64,000 nucleotides of DNA, taken from the NCBI GenBank assembly GCA_963969395.1, contig OZ017795.1:17670001-17734000 (forward strand), read 5' to 3'. Shown piece by piece: positions 50,560 through 61,014 of the stretch (position 1 is its first letter; the number at the start of each line of letters is the position of its first letter). This DNA comes from Pseudoscleropodium purum (Eukaryota > Streptophyta > Bryopsida > Hypnales > Brachytheciaceae). The notes below the pieces were generated by a model, which worked only from the letters and a program-made list of their open reading frames with translations, was not told the DNA's origin and did no database searches. The translations under genes were made by a program, and so were the position numbers.

Positions 50560-50735
50560 ATTGGACACTTGACTTGCATCTATTCCTTTTAGTAAATCTC
50601 TACTTGGAAGGGAGAGATGTAAGTGCCATAATTTATTTCTAAAGTATAGACACATGACTTGCATCTATCCCTTCCTTTCTTGTAAATCCCCAATAGGAAA
50701 GGACATATATAAATATTGTAATTTATTACTAAGAT
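50560..50735 (+). repeat. Two tandem units of about 88 bp ending duplication unit 1
   Basis: Units begin ACACTTGACTTGCATCTATT and ACACATGACTTGCATCTATC and continue with a TACTTGGAAGGG-like block and AATTTATT. The same unit occurs about four times at 56190-56550. Confidence 0.75.
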
Positions 50736-52509
50736 AAAAATCCTTGTGTGGGCGCTTTATTCCCACCTTTGGAATAAAGTGTATACAACTAGGTTCTAGT
50801 GGCTTTGTTGTAGTAAAATCCTAATGGGTGTCTAACAATGTGTAATCCAATTAGGCCTTCCAAGCAATGGATCTTTTGTTGTTTGTTCTACCTACACTTT
50901 CCTTAAGTAATTGCTAACCAAATTCAAAGAGTTAATAATAGAGGCCAATTTTGGCTACGACAACCAAAATCGAGAGCCAATGGAGGTTAGTCAAATGGAA
51001 AGATTAAATAGCCTAGGTCTTAGGACTGAATTTGACCTTTCCAAAATGATAAAGAAATTTCAATTTGACCTAATTTCCTAGGAGATATTTGCAGATGAAG
51101 TTTAATACTAAAACTACCTCCTAAAACTTCATCTGTCGATTTCTAAAGATCTAACTATAGATATTCACTCTTGATTTTTTGATTATTTTTTATATTTTAT
51201 TTCCTACCTAAGTTCTAAATTTGGATTGAATTGGTCAATTCTAGTTGACTTTCATCTAATTCTACTCTAATTCAGTTTGAAACTTCATTCTACTCTAGCA
51301 TTTCTGTTTTTTGACCAATTTTTGAAGTTAAGGTGGTTTTGGAATTTTACAAATATTACCTTTGAGATTCTACCTTTAAATTGTTCTTTAAGTATCTTTT
51401 AACTTAGGTGGTAAAAATCTCTAACAATTTTTACTATTACTTGAAATTTTGTTTTTTTATTCAACTTTTAGGACTAAGTAATTTATCTTTGAGGGCCTAA
51501 TTTTATCTTTCTATCAAAGTAAAAAACTGTCTTATCTTTCTATCCTCACAATAAAAATGATTCAATGGTAAATTTTGACCATCAATTGGTTAATCAAAAT
51601 TTACCCTTCAACTTTTACCCCTGAAATTGTAAATTCCCTTATTTTTTTATTTTTTTGACTTTTATTCTTATTCTAGATGCTAAATTCTTTTCAAAATTAC
51701 TTTTAATGAATGTTTAGCTTTTCATCCAATTTTACTACCACTCTTCATCTATGATAATTTTTGGATAAATTCTAACTACTTTGGGAGGTGAATGATTTTT
51801 AATGACTATGGTAATTTTCTAACTAATCCTAAATTTATCTTAGTTTTTTTTAGCTTTTTTGTTTTCCTTCTACTTTTAAATTTTGATCCAAGTGTCAATT
51901 CCTATTCCAATGTTTTTAGTGAAATTTTAAGAGAATTGGGATGAAAGTTTAATGACTAACCTTGCATTCCATAGTGTTGGTGATTTCATCCATTTTGAAG
52001 AAAATTCACCTTTTGTTGTGCGCTCCATCAACCTCTATGTTGAATTTTTAGTCTTATGATGTTGTACGGTGTGCTATTATGACAATTGGAATAGGTCCTA
52101 ACCTTTGTTCTTCAATTGATTCTCCCTTCTTTTTCTTTCCAATGTTCTCTTTTCCTTTTCTAGATATTTTTTGGAAATAAAATCCTATCAAATGTAACGC
52201 TAATTGTTGGCTAAATTGCTTGGAATCAAACAAGATCCCAAGACAAAGCTTGTTGGACTTTCTCTATCTAATAACTAATTTGTAGAATATCCCTAAGGCC
52301 AATATTCCATGTTTTTGTCTTTTCTTTTTGTCTTCTAATCAGATACTAACTAGGGTCACCAAAATCAAACCATTCCTAATGTATGGTGTACCTTTTTTGT
52401 GAAAGCAAACTTGACCTTAATCCTATAGCTAATCTTCTTCCCCAAACTTTTAATTCACTTGTTTTGTTTGTAAGATGTTGGAACCAGTTTGCACAAGTTA
52501 GAAGTCAAA

Positions 52510-53275
52510 TTTTTTAGAACCAGATGGTGAGCCAGCAAAGGCTAGAGTATAGAGCAAAGAACAAAGTGTTAATTAGCTTGTCAAACATGATGAATCAAGT
52601 TGAAGGGGGTTTGACTTTTGGTTGGTTGATTTGAGACTTCAATTGGCTTCTTAGTCACTAGTACCTCTCTTGCTAGTCGGTGGCCCTCCCTTCCTTCAAA
52701 TTCTGAATTTTGGAGTTGTCCATCAACCTTGAGTGTGGTGATTTTGGTCTCCTCACCTTCTTACGTCTTGAAAATTAGCAAAAAAGGCCCTTTGTAGTGG
52801 ATTTTGACATACTACCTTTCTAGTGGATTTTTTAGAACCAAGTAGTGAGCCAATAAAGGCTAGAATTGTAGAGCAAAGAACAAAGTGTTAATTGGCTTGT
52901 CAACATTTTGAATCAAGTTGAGGGAGAGGGGTTGACTTTTGGTTGGTTGATTTGAAACTTCAGTTGGCTTCTTATTGACTATTATCTCTCTTGCTAGTCA
53001 GTGGCCTTCCCTTCCTTTAAATTCCAATTTTTGGAGTTGTCTACCAACCTTGAGTGTGGTAATTAAGGCTTTTTTTGGACTATTGTCCCTCTTGCTGGCT
53101 TCACTCCAGAGGCCAGTTTTTAGAAGGATGAAGCCAGATAGGTTAGATTTCTAACAATCTAGTGAAATTTCGCCAAAAATAATAGCCTTGGTGGTGATTT
53201 TGGTCTCCTCACCTTCTTGCTTCTTGAAAATTAGCAAAAAAGGCCCCTTGCAGTGGATTTTGACATACTAATTTT
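52510..53275 (+). repeat. Internal tandem duplication of about 317 bp, second copy interrupted
   Basis: The first copy is 52510-52826, the second about 52827-53275. They share TTTTTTAGAACCA, GAGCAAAGAACAAAGTGTTA, GACTTTTGGTTGGTTGATTT and TTTGGTCTCCTCACCTTCTT. The second copy has an extra segment of about 127 bp (53067-53193) with a GTGTGGT/TGGTG repeat at its junctions. Confidence 0.8.
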
Positions 53276-54605
53276 TTTGTTTGCTTTAGATGAAATTAAA
53301 TCAATCATAGGATTGATTCTGGCTCTTTTTCTCTCCTAAATTAATTTCGACATAAGATAGTGTAAAATGGAAAATAATTGGCTCCTCCAGATGCTACTTT
53401 TAAACTTAATACAAATATGGAAATTCCAAGGGGGAGTGAAGCTTCGCTGTCCCTAGGTTGTCACCCATTTTTTGGAAGGTGACACAAACTTTAAAGAATA
53501 ATGCTAAGGGCAAAAGCTTCGCTGTATTAAAGGGGTTAACCTCAAATTCTAGAATACTTTTGTAAGAATTTTGTTATATGGGGATGTTTGAGAATTGTGG
53601 ATCCAATCCAAGATCTCCCCAATTGACTTCAAACAATACTTTTTGAGACCACTTATTACAAATTAAAGGCTTTAGGGGGATATTCACACACCAATGGTTG
53701 AAAATTTCGTACAAGAGCTCAAATAGGAACAAAGTTAGTAAATAAAGACACTTGAAATTTGATAAGACAAGCTCCAAGGTATTCAAACTAACAACATTGC
53801 CAAAATTTGGCTCAAATATCTTTGGTATTACTACAAAGGACACCCAAAACAATCAAATAACTTCAAAAACGACTCCAAGCACAATGGTTAGCAAGCTCTC
53901 CAAAGGGGCTCCAACGTCCTTTGAAATGGGCTCAAACACAAAAGATGGTATAGAAATCAAGGAGAAAAATGGCTCCAAATCGCAATTCAAACAAGATTTT
54001 TGCCAAAATTCCAACAACATGACCGCGTTTTGGCCAAACAAAAAACAATGAGGTTTGGTCTTGAATGACCAAGAAAACAAACGAAAAAGGAGTGCAAAGA
54101 GAGAGGAGGTAAGGGCCTTTTAATTTTTTTTCAAGGCCCCCAACCCCTCTCCAATTACCTACATCTACCCCTACGTAAATCCAAATTAACTTCATTCAAA
54201 ATTTTACACTACTGCTGTGATTGTTCTAACTTTTGGAGAAATGCTTTAAACACAAAATTAATTGTGCCATGGTCTTCAAAAGGCCCAGATTAGCCTTCAA
54301 GACTTTCTATCCCCTGCTTTCTAAACTATTTTGCAAGTAAAAGCCAACGAATTGCAAGTTAATGAAAAGGTAGAAAATTCAAATATTGGAGTTTGCCTTT
54401 TCTCAAGGTTTTGACTAGCCTAGGTTGTTTGGAAGGTTCAAGATGGTAAGAAAAGAGTTCAAGTTTACTTTGTTTGGACACCATATGCGCTTGATACATT
54501 GGTCAACTTGTCGAATGTTTCTGAAAATCGTTAAAATCTGGTGTTGTTGCCAAGTCTTGCACTTGTTGTTGGAATGTCTTGAAATTTTTCTGGGTGCTTA
54601 TTTAC

Positions 54606-55527
54606 CCCCTAAAGTTCCTTGACTATATTTTGCCAAAAAAACTCTAAAACTGTCATATCTTATACAAGTTTCAAATTTTAGGAAAAAAAATTGTTTAGGA
54701 CATATGTGTCCATAGGATCTTATAGTACACTAGCTTGAAAAGATGTGCTGAAAATTTCAGAAATTTCCACCATGTAGATTGCAAGATATTAGCATTTGAA
54801 GTGACAAAAATCATTTTTTGGTCCGGGTGAAAAAATAGGCAACTGAACTTCACAAGGTTACATTTGTATGAAAAAATGTTCAAAATGATTGCCATTCTTT
54901 GGATTCATTCTTCAAGGCATGTTGGCTACATATCTGAAAATTTTTAGATCATTTGAAATTGTACAACATATACAAAAAAAAATAATAAGTAGAAAAATAT
55001 AGAGAATGGTTCAAAATACTAAATTATTAACAATTTATTTATGGAATTGCAAAATTCCAATCCCATCGGTTGGAATTTTGTAATAAAAAATCTTCACCTA
55101 ATGTTTTTATTTTTTTCCAAAAATATTGAAAATTGAGTTCAATAAAGGACTTCAAAGTTTATTTTGGGGTAGAAAATCCATAACTACCCCAAACTAAAAC
55201 ACCTCATAACTTTTTATTCATTGATCAAAATGGAATGATTCAAAGCTTTTAAAGCATATATAAATCTAGAAAGCCAATTTCAAATTTGGAGTTTTGAAAA
55301 AAATGATTTTTTCATATCTGCCCAGACTACTTGAGTTGATAAACAAACTACATATTAGGCTATAACTTTTGACTCATATTTCCAAATGTCTTGAAATTTA
55401 GTGCACATGAAAGATATTCCTCATCCACACTTATAAAAATTTGGACCCAAAACATGGAAATCTCTAGTCACATGCACTTGCCCAAAATTTCTATGCTATC
55501 GAAAAATGCAGTTTGGTCCTTTAGGGG
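54606..55527 (-). mobile_element. TTAA-type non-coding element, 920-bp family, copy C
   Basis: A 922-bp element with ends CCCCTAAAGTTCCTTGACTA and CAGTTTGGTCCTTTAGGGG. The right flank is TTAA (55528-55531); the left is TTAC. Removing the element and one TTAA restores a sequence collinear, with no length change, with 49104-49130 in duplication unit 1, where the site is empty. Confidence 0.9.
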
Positions 55528-56189
55528 TTAAGCTAAAATACAATATTCTAATTTTTAGTGGGATTTTATTGCTACTTGGATAATTTTTATGAATTTCCAA
55601 TTGCCGATAAACGTTGTTGACTTCCCATAGAGTCATCTTCTACAATCCGTAAAATTACAAGACTTTTTAGGAAACCTTTAGAAAGCTTCCAAATAGTAAT
55701 TGCAAGTAAATATGTTTACTTGCATCAAATGTGGAGAGGTCTAAATTCTTTACTTCTTGTATTTAATTCCTCCAAAGAGGAATCATTTCTATACAAGGAA
55801 ATTTTTATGAGCCAACTTTGCCATTGAACGCTTAGTATATTTTTATGCTTAAAATACCTTTCTCTAATCTTTGATGCGCATCCTCATGAATTGGTGGATT
55901 TGTGTAAATCTAGTAATCATCTAAAATAAGTATCTTTTATAATTTTGTCTACAAGGATCAAGTCTATCTCAAACTTGTAATCGACGTACTAAACATCTAT
56001 TTAGACACTGGAAATGATAAATAGAAGTGTATAGAGCACTTCTAGACTTCTGATAAATAAGACACTACAATATAGGGACTTCTACCAATATGATGTTAAC
56101 ATGTTTTTTAGGACTTTTGAACCTCAAAAGGCTATAAAGAATGAGCTAAAGTAAAAAAAAAGAAATTTCCAAGGCCCAAGTGACAATTA

Positions 56190-56550
56190 CTGGGCTCACA
56201 CCTTGCTTGCATCTATCTCTTCTAATCTCCCCTACTTGGAAAGGGTAGATTTAACTACTTTAACTTTTTACTAAAGTAAGGACATCTAACTTGCACCTAT
56301 TTCTTTCACTACCCCCTCTTCCCATTTAGAAAGGACAAATATAGGTGCCATAATTTATTCAATTAAAGTAAGGACACTTGACTTGCATCTATCTCTTCTA
56401 CTAACCCCCTACTCAAAAGGATCAAATGTAAGTACTATAACTTATTTAACTAAGGTAAAGATACTTGACTTGTATTTTTCCCTCCTAGTAACCTTCTACT
56501 CAGAGGAGACAAATGTAAGTGTCATAACCTATTACTAAAGTAACTTCATC
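56190..56550 (+). repeat. Tandem array, about four units of 85-95 bp
   Basis: Each unit has ACTTGMCTTGCAYCTATYTC, a CCCCCTACT block, AAAGGA-CAAATRTAAGT and AATTTATT. It lies near the end of duplication unit 2, matching the shorter array in unit 1. Confidence 0.75.
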
Positions 56551-56599
56551 TAACTATGAACCCTCCTTAAAATCAATTTGGGCTCCATATTTTTGCCTA

Positions 56600-57152
56600 A
56601 ATTGTAAAGTCTCTATTCACGAAAGTAGAAGGTCAAATTTAAATATATCTCTTTTTGGTAATTTAAAATTTCATAGTTTATTGATTTGTTGTCTGAAAAC
56701 TTCATAAGAAGAGAATCTAAAATCATTTTTGACTTCCAACAAGATCCCCCCAAAGCATTAGGCGACATATTCAATAATAAAACAATATTCTTGGTGACAT
56801 TCAAGAGTAGCACGGGACCTTGGTAGCATAATTGTTGTAATATTTGCACCAACATCCTTATTATATGAAAACATATTTTTATTTTTATTTTGCCTTAATT
56901 AGATTTAGAAAACAAGAATACCTCCAAATTTTGGATAAATGTGTATAGAAGGTTGGGGTCATCTAAATGGGTGAAATCATGACATAGGGTCATCACACAT
57001 TGCACTTAATATAATAGACATTGGACCCCCCCTTGAATGACTAGTACTCATGAATTAGCAACAAATTTGTTATTAAAGTATGCTTACACTTAGTGCTAAT
57101 TAACAAAGTTATGGTACATGAATTTATGGCTCAAAATATAAATGAAAGTTAA
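56600..57152. other. AT-rich spacer
   Basis: Nothing recognised. Confidence 0.5.
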
Positions 57153-58057
57153 CTCCTAAAGGCCCAAACACTATTTTGGCATTATAGATATTTTGAGCAC
57201 CTCACTACAAATAGAGTCTTCATTTTTTTTTGAAATATTCACAGAACATGTAGTCAAGAAGTAGCTTGAAGGCCCAAAAAATTTCATAATTTTTGACTAT
57301 ATGGTTAAAAAGTAATTGCATGATATGTAGTTTTCATGCCATAGTGAGCAACTCAAAAATATTCTTAAAAATTACTTTTTTAGGAAATAAAAATTTGAAA
57401 TTGATTTTATAGACTTATATATGGATGTAAAATTTTGAATCATTCCATTTAGATTAATGAGGTGAAAGTTATGAGGAGTTTTAGTTTGTGGGCAATTATA
57501 GATTTTCCACTTTAAAATAAACTTTGAAGTCCTTTATTTAACTCAATTTTCAATATTTTTTGAAAAATAAATAAATCCTAGGATGGATATTTTTTATTAA
57601 AACATTACAGTTGTTGGAATTGGCATTTTTCAATTCCCTAATAAAATTCTTACAATTTAGTATTTTGAATCAATTTCTACTTCTTTCTATTTACTATACT
57701 TTTTCTACATGTTGTACAATTCCAAATGATTTGAAAATTTTCAAGCATATAGCTGACTTGCCTTTAAGAATGAATCCAAAGAATCACACCTACTTTGGAT
57801 ATTTTTTCATATAAATGTGACCTTGTGAAGTGCAGCTGCCTATATTTTTGTAGGGCTAAAAAAAGGATTTTTGTCTATTCAAATGCTAATTTCTTGTAAT
57901 TAAACCAATGGAAATTTTTGAAATTTTTTTGAAATTTTTTCAAAATAGTGTACTATAAGATCCTATGGTTACATGTGTCCAATTTTTTTTTTCTAAAATT
58001 TGGTACTTGCACTAGAAATCACAGTTTTGAAGCATTTTTGGTGAAAACATGTAGGGG
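57153..58057 (+). mobile_element. TTAA-type non-coding element, 920-bp family, copy D
   Basis: A 905-bp element flanked by TTAA on both sides (57149-57152 and 58058-58061). The ends are CTCCTAAAGGCCC and CATGTAGGGG. It is collinear with copies A and B, with small deletions. Confidence 0.85.
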
Positions 58058-58061
58058 TTAA

Positions 58062-59231
58062 ACCGATTCAATATTTCACCAACTAAATTCATATTTGTCT
58101 TGCTTGTAAGACAAGTCAAGGTAGAATAAGATTTTAAAACAGTCTATTATCAATTGACATTCTATATTAACTTCTTAGCAAACATTTTTTCATATGCACT
58201 TGACCAAAGATTTCCTGCTAAATCTAAAATTCCATCAAACTTCACCATTCTTTAAAAATCTATAGTTATCTACAATCTTAGACATTTATTATTTTTTTAG
58301 TACAATCTTTTTGCAAGTACTCAATGTAAAGTGAACAACCTATAATTAATGAGGAAACTCCAATTTGACACTAATAGCTCTCCATTTATTCCAAAATTGA
58401 CAACAACCTATTCATGAATTGCATTGAATTGATCTCACTATGCTATGTACCCAATATACCCAAAATGCAAACATGATGCTTAGTTGCTTACATTTCAATT
58501 CTTCCCTTCTTCTCCCTTGGAAAAATCAAGAACCATTGATCTAAATTCAAGAAAAATTTCCATCCCCCTAAATGTTGTTGATCTTCTTAAAAAACCAAAG
58601 CCATTGATCCTTGTGGAATAAACAATCTAGGCCATGCAAATTTGGATAAAGAATATAGATACAAAATATAGATATGGATACATGATACATATGTAGTTTT
58701 AGACTACGGAATCTATGATATAGATACAAATATGGATATATGCTCATAGAATACAAACACTAAATACAAAATAAGAATACATACATATGAATTCACAAGT
58801 GCAAACCACAGATGTATCCTATATGGTTTGAAAATTCCACAAGTTTTCCATGTATACAAATATAGATGGTTAGAACAGGCTTCTGTTGTTGAAATTTTGT
58901 AAAAGCTTAACAACCAATGGGATAATGCCATGTGCACCCCATTGGTAATTGATATTTGACAAAAAAAAAGTCTTTTGAAATTGACTCTTTGTCACTATGT
59001 ACTTAAAAGATTGTCTCACTTATTATAGCTTTTTGAAGGAAATTAGTTGCCTTAGATTTCCCAAAACCAACTATAGTTTTTAAATGTGGTTTCCAATGTG
59101 GTTTCTATTAATTGTAATGTCTTAAAGACATTCAAGACTAAAAATGTCCATTAAATGATATTTAGAGGATGTACCTATTCATCCAAGAATTTGGGTTGGT
59201 CATAGCATTGTATACATGGACCTTTTTAGAA
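58062..59231. other. AT-rich spacer without recognised genes
   Basis: 58640-58790 is a low-complexity tract of degenerate ATAGATACAAATATGG units. No gene is supported. Confidence 0.5.
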
Positions 59232-59235
59232 TTAA

Positions 59236-59766
59236 CCCGTAAAAGACCAAGTTGTGTTTTTTGGCTATATAGAAATTTTGGGCAAGTGTATGTGATTAGA
59301 TATTTCTATATTTTTGGTTCAAATTTTAATAGAATGTGGGAAAAAATAATATCTTTTATATGCACTAAATTTCATGACATTTGGAAATATGAGTAAAAAG
59401 TAATAGCCTAATATATATCTTTTTTTTGTTAGTGGGCAATTTGGGCAGATCATAAAATATTACTTTTTCAAGAAAAAAAATTGAAATTTGTTTTCTAGAG
59501 TCATATATGCATGAAAAGCTTCGAATCATTCCATTTTAATCAATGAGTTAAAAGTTATGAGGATTTTTTATTTGTGAACAATTTTGGATTCCTTATTCTA
59601 AAATAAACTTTGAAATCCTTTATTTTACCTAATTTTCAATATTTTTGGAAATAAAATAAAATCATAGGATGCAAATTTTTATCATAACATTTCAACTAGT
59701 AAGATTGGCATTTCTCAATTCCATATTTAAATTCTTAACAATTTAGTATTTTGAATCATCTCTACT
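59236..59766 (+). mobile_element. TTAA-type non-coding element, 920-bp family, copy E, interrupted
   Basis: TTAA (59232-59235) precedes CCCGTAAAAGACCAAGTTG, and the sequence follows the family for about 530 bp to GTATTTTGAATCATCTCTACT. It then stops abruptly at GC-rich sequence. The remaining ~390 bp are expected beyond the right edge of the window if the break is an insertion. Confidence 0.85.
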
Positions 59767-59943
59767 ACTACCAAGGTTGACGAATCTCAACGTCCGCCCC
59801 AAAATAGCGTCCGTTTTCCGGACGTCCGGACGCTAGCGGACGCAGCGTCCCTCTCGCCATCGGAAGGCGGACGCACTGGGCGGGGCGGTCGGGCGTACAG
59901 ACCAGACGGGGCGGACAGACAGGGCGAACGGGGCGGACTTCGC
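59767..59943. repeat. GC-rich left terminal region with GCGGAC/GTCCGC repeats
   Basis: It contains at least ten copies of GCGGAC, CGGACG or their complements in about 177 bp, several arranged as palindromes. Neighbouring DNA on both sides is strongly AT-rich. Confidence 0.8.
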
Positions 59944-60240
59944 ATTGCCATTAGTCATTGAAAAATTTTATATTGTTATGTAATTTGAATGTTACACAAT
60001 AAAAAATGAATGCATTCACGTAAAATAAGATGTACATATAAAAATATTTTTATGTGCAAATGAAAATATAGCATCTTTATATATAAATATATATGTATAA
60101 ACAAAATACATGAAAACATAGTTCCAATATTACTATTGAATCCTATACGATCTTTTTAAGATCTAAATCTTTCACATTCTTTTTTGTTTTTAAACAATGA
60201 AAGGACCATTGTTCTTAAAAAACAAAATTCTCCTCAAATC

Positions 60241-61014
60241 TTACTTTCTACCGGATGGACCACTACCTTCTCCCAAAACAAAAGGAAAATCTACTATACC
60301 GAGGAGTTTAGCAGATGATTGACGAGTTGACCGTTGTTGACTTGCACGGACTATTCGCCCTCCAGATTGAACTTTGATGTCCACCTTATGAAATTGTTTC
60401 TTGGTTTCCAGAGAGAAATCATCGTCCTCTTCACGCTTCCTTTTTTGTTTTCTTTTCAGTGATAAATCGACTTCGTCTGCTTTCAAGGTTCTCAAGTTGC
60501 TCTCCACACGATCTACCATTGCTTGAACAACTTCATCATCTCCTTTCCCTTGCCATATTGTGAGGCAGTCTCCATCCAATAGAAAAGCCTTCCAATGCCC
60601 TATAATATCGCCAATGCGCCTATCAAATGCTGCTGCCACATCTACAGATGAATGTCCTGTGCTTGTTTGTCCATTTGTATCGTAGACAGCACAAACTTTT
60701 GCAGCCTCTTCCAACTTCGACAATAGAAGGGCCCTACCTACGAGGGTGTAGTCGTATGCCTTATACTGCTCATCGAACTCTTTTCCATGGTTCACCTCCA
60801 CCCAACTGTCTTCTGGTCCTCTCTCCACTTTTTTATCTGGAAAATGAAAGAACTTTTCGTATTGCCAGCTCCAATGTTCCCCCATGTTGCGACAAAACAT
60901 TTCACGGGCCGCGTCATCTACGATTCCTCGAGCCTGCAATTCCACCTCTCTATTGTGAGTCATCCACACATCCAAATCCAATAGTTGCTGAGATTCCTCG
61001 TACAAATCATGCCT
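60241..61014 (-). pseudogene. In-frame C-terminal continuation of the RING-H2 protein after a TAG
   Basis: Starting directly after the TAG at 61017-61015, the same frame stays open for 257 codons (RHDLYEESQQLLDLDVWM...) to a stop at 60241. It is hydrophilic, with a WQYEKFFHFPDKKVERG stretch, a basic KRKQKRKREEDDD segment that looks like a nuclear localisation signal, and an end in GEGSGPSGRK. With one sense codon in place of the TAG, the protein would be 1135 residues. Either the stop is a recent nonsense mutation or it is read through; I favour mutation. The segment has no start of its own that looks better than chance. Confidence 0.65.

Larger units (their letters stand above)
45960..50820 (+). 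repeat. Large direct duplication, unit 1
   Basis: Collinear anchors shared with 50825-56600, in order: GGGTGTCTAA at the start; GGCTACAACAATCAAAA (46074); ATATTTGCAAATGAAGTTTA (46210); GGAATCAAACAA (47364); CAATTCAAACAAG (48507); GGAATGTCTTGAAA (49080); AGTGGGACTTTACT (49140); ACTTGACTTGCATCTATTCC (50566). Both units are non-coding by eye. Divergence is high, so the event is old. Confidence 0.7.
50825..56600 (+). repeat. Large direct duplication, unit 2
   Basis: This is the adjacent second copy of 45960-50820. It is longer because it holds the 922-bp TTAA element (54606-55527) and an internal tandem duplication near 52510-53275. It is non-coding. Confidence 0.7.

Noticed and set aside
45960..56600. 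Two 4.9-kb units as very long LTRs
   Set aside because: They are adjacent, with no internal region or coding sequence between them, and lack TG...CA borders.
60241..61005. 254-codon frame as an independent gene
   Set aside because: It continues the upstream frame after one TAG with no better start of its own.
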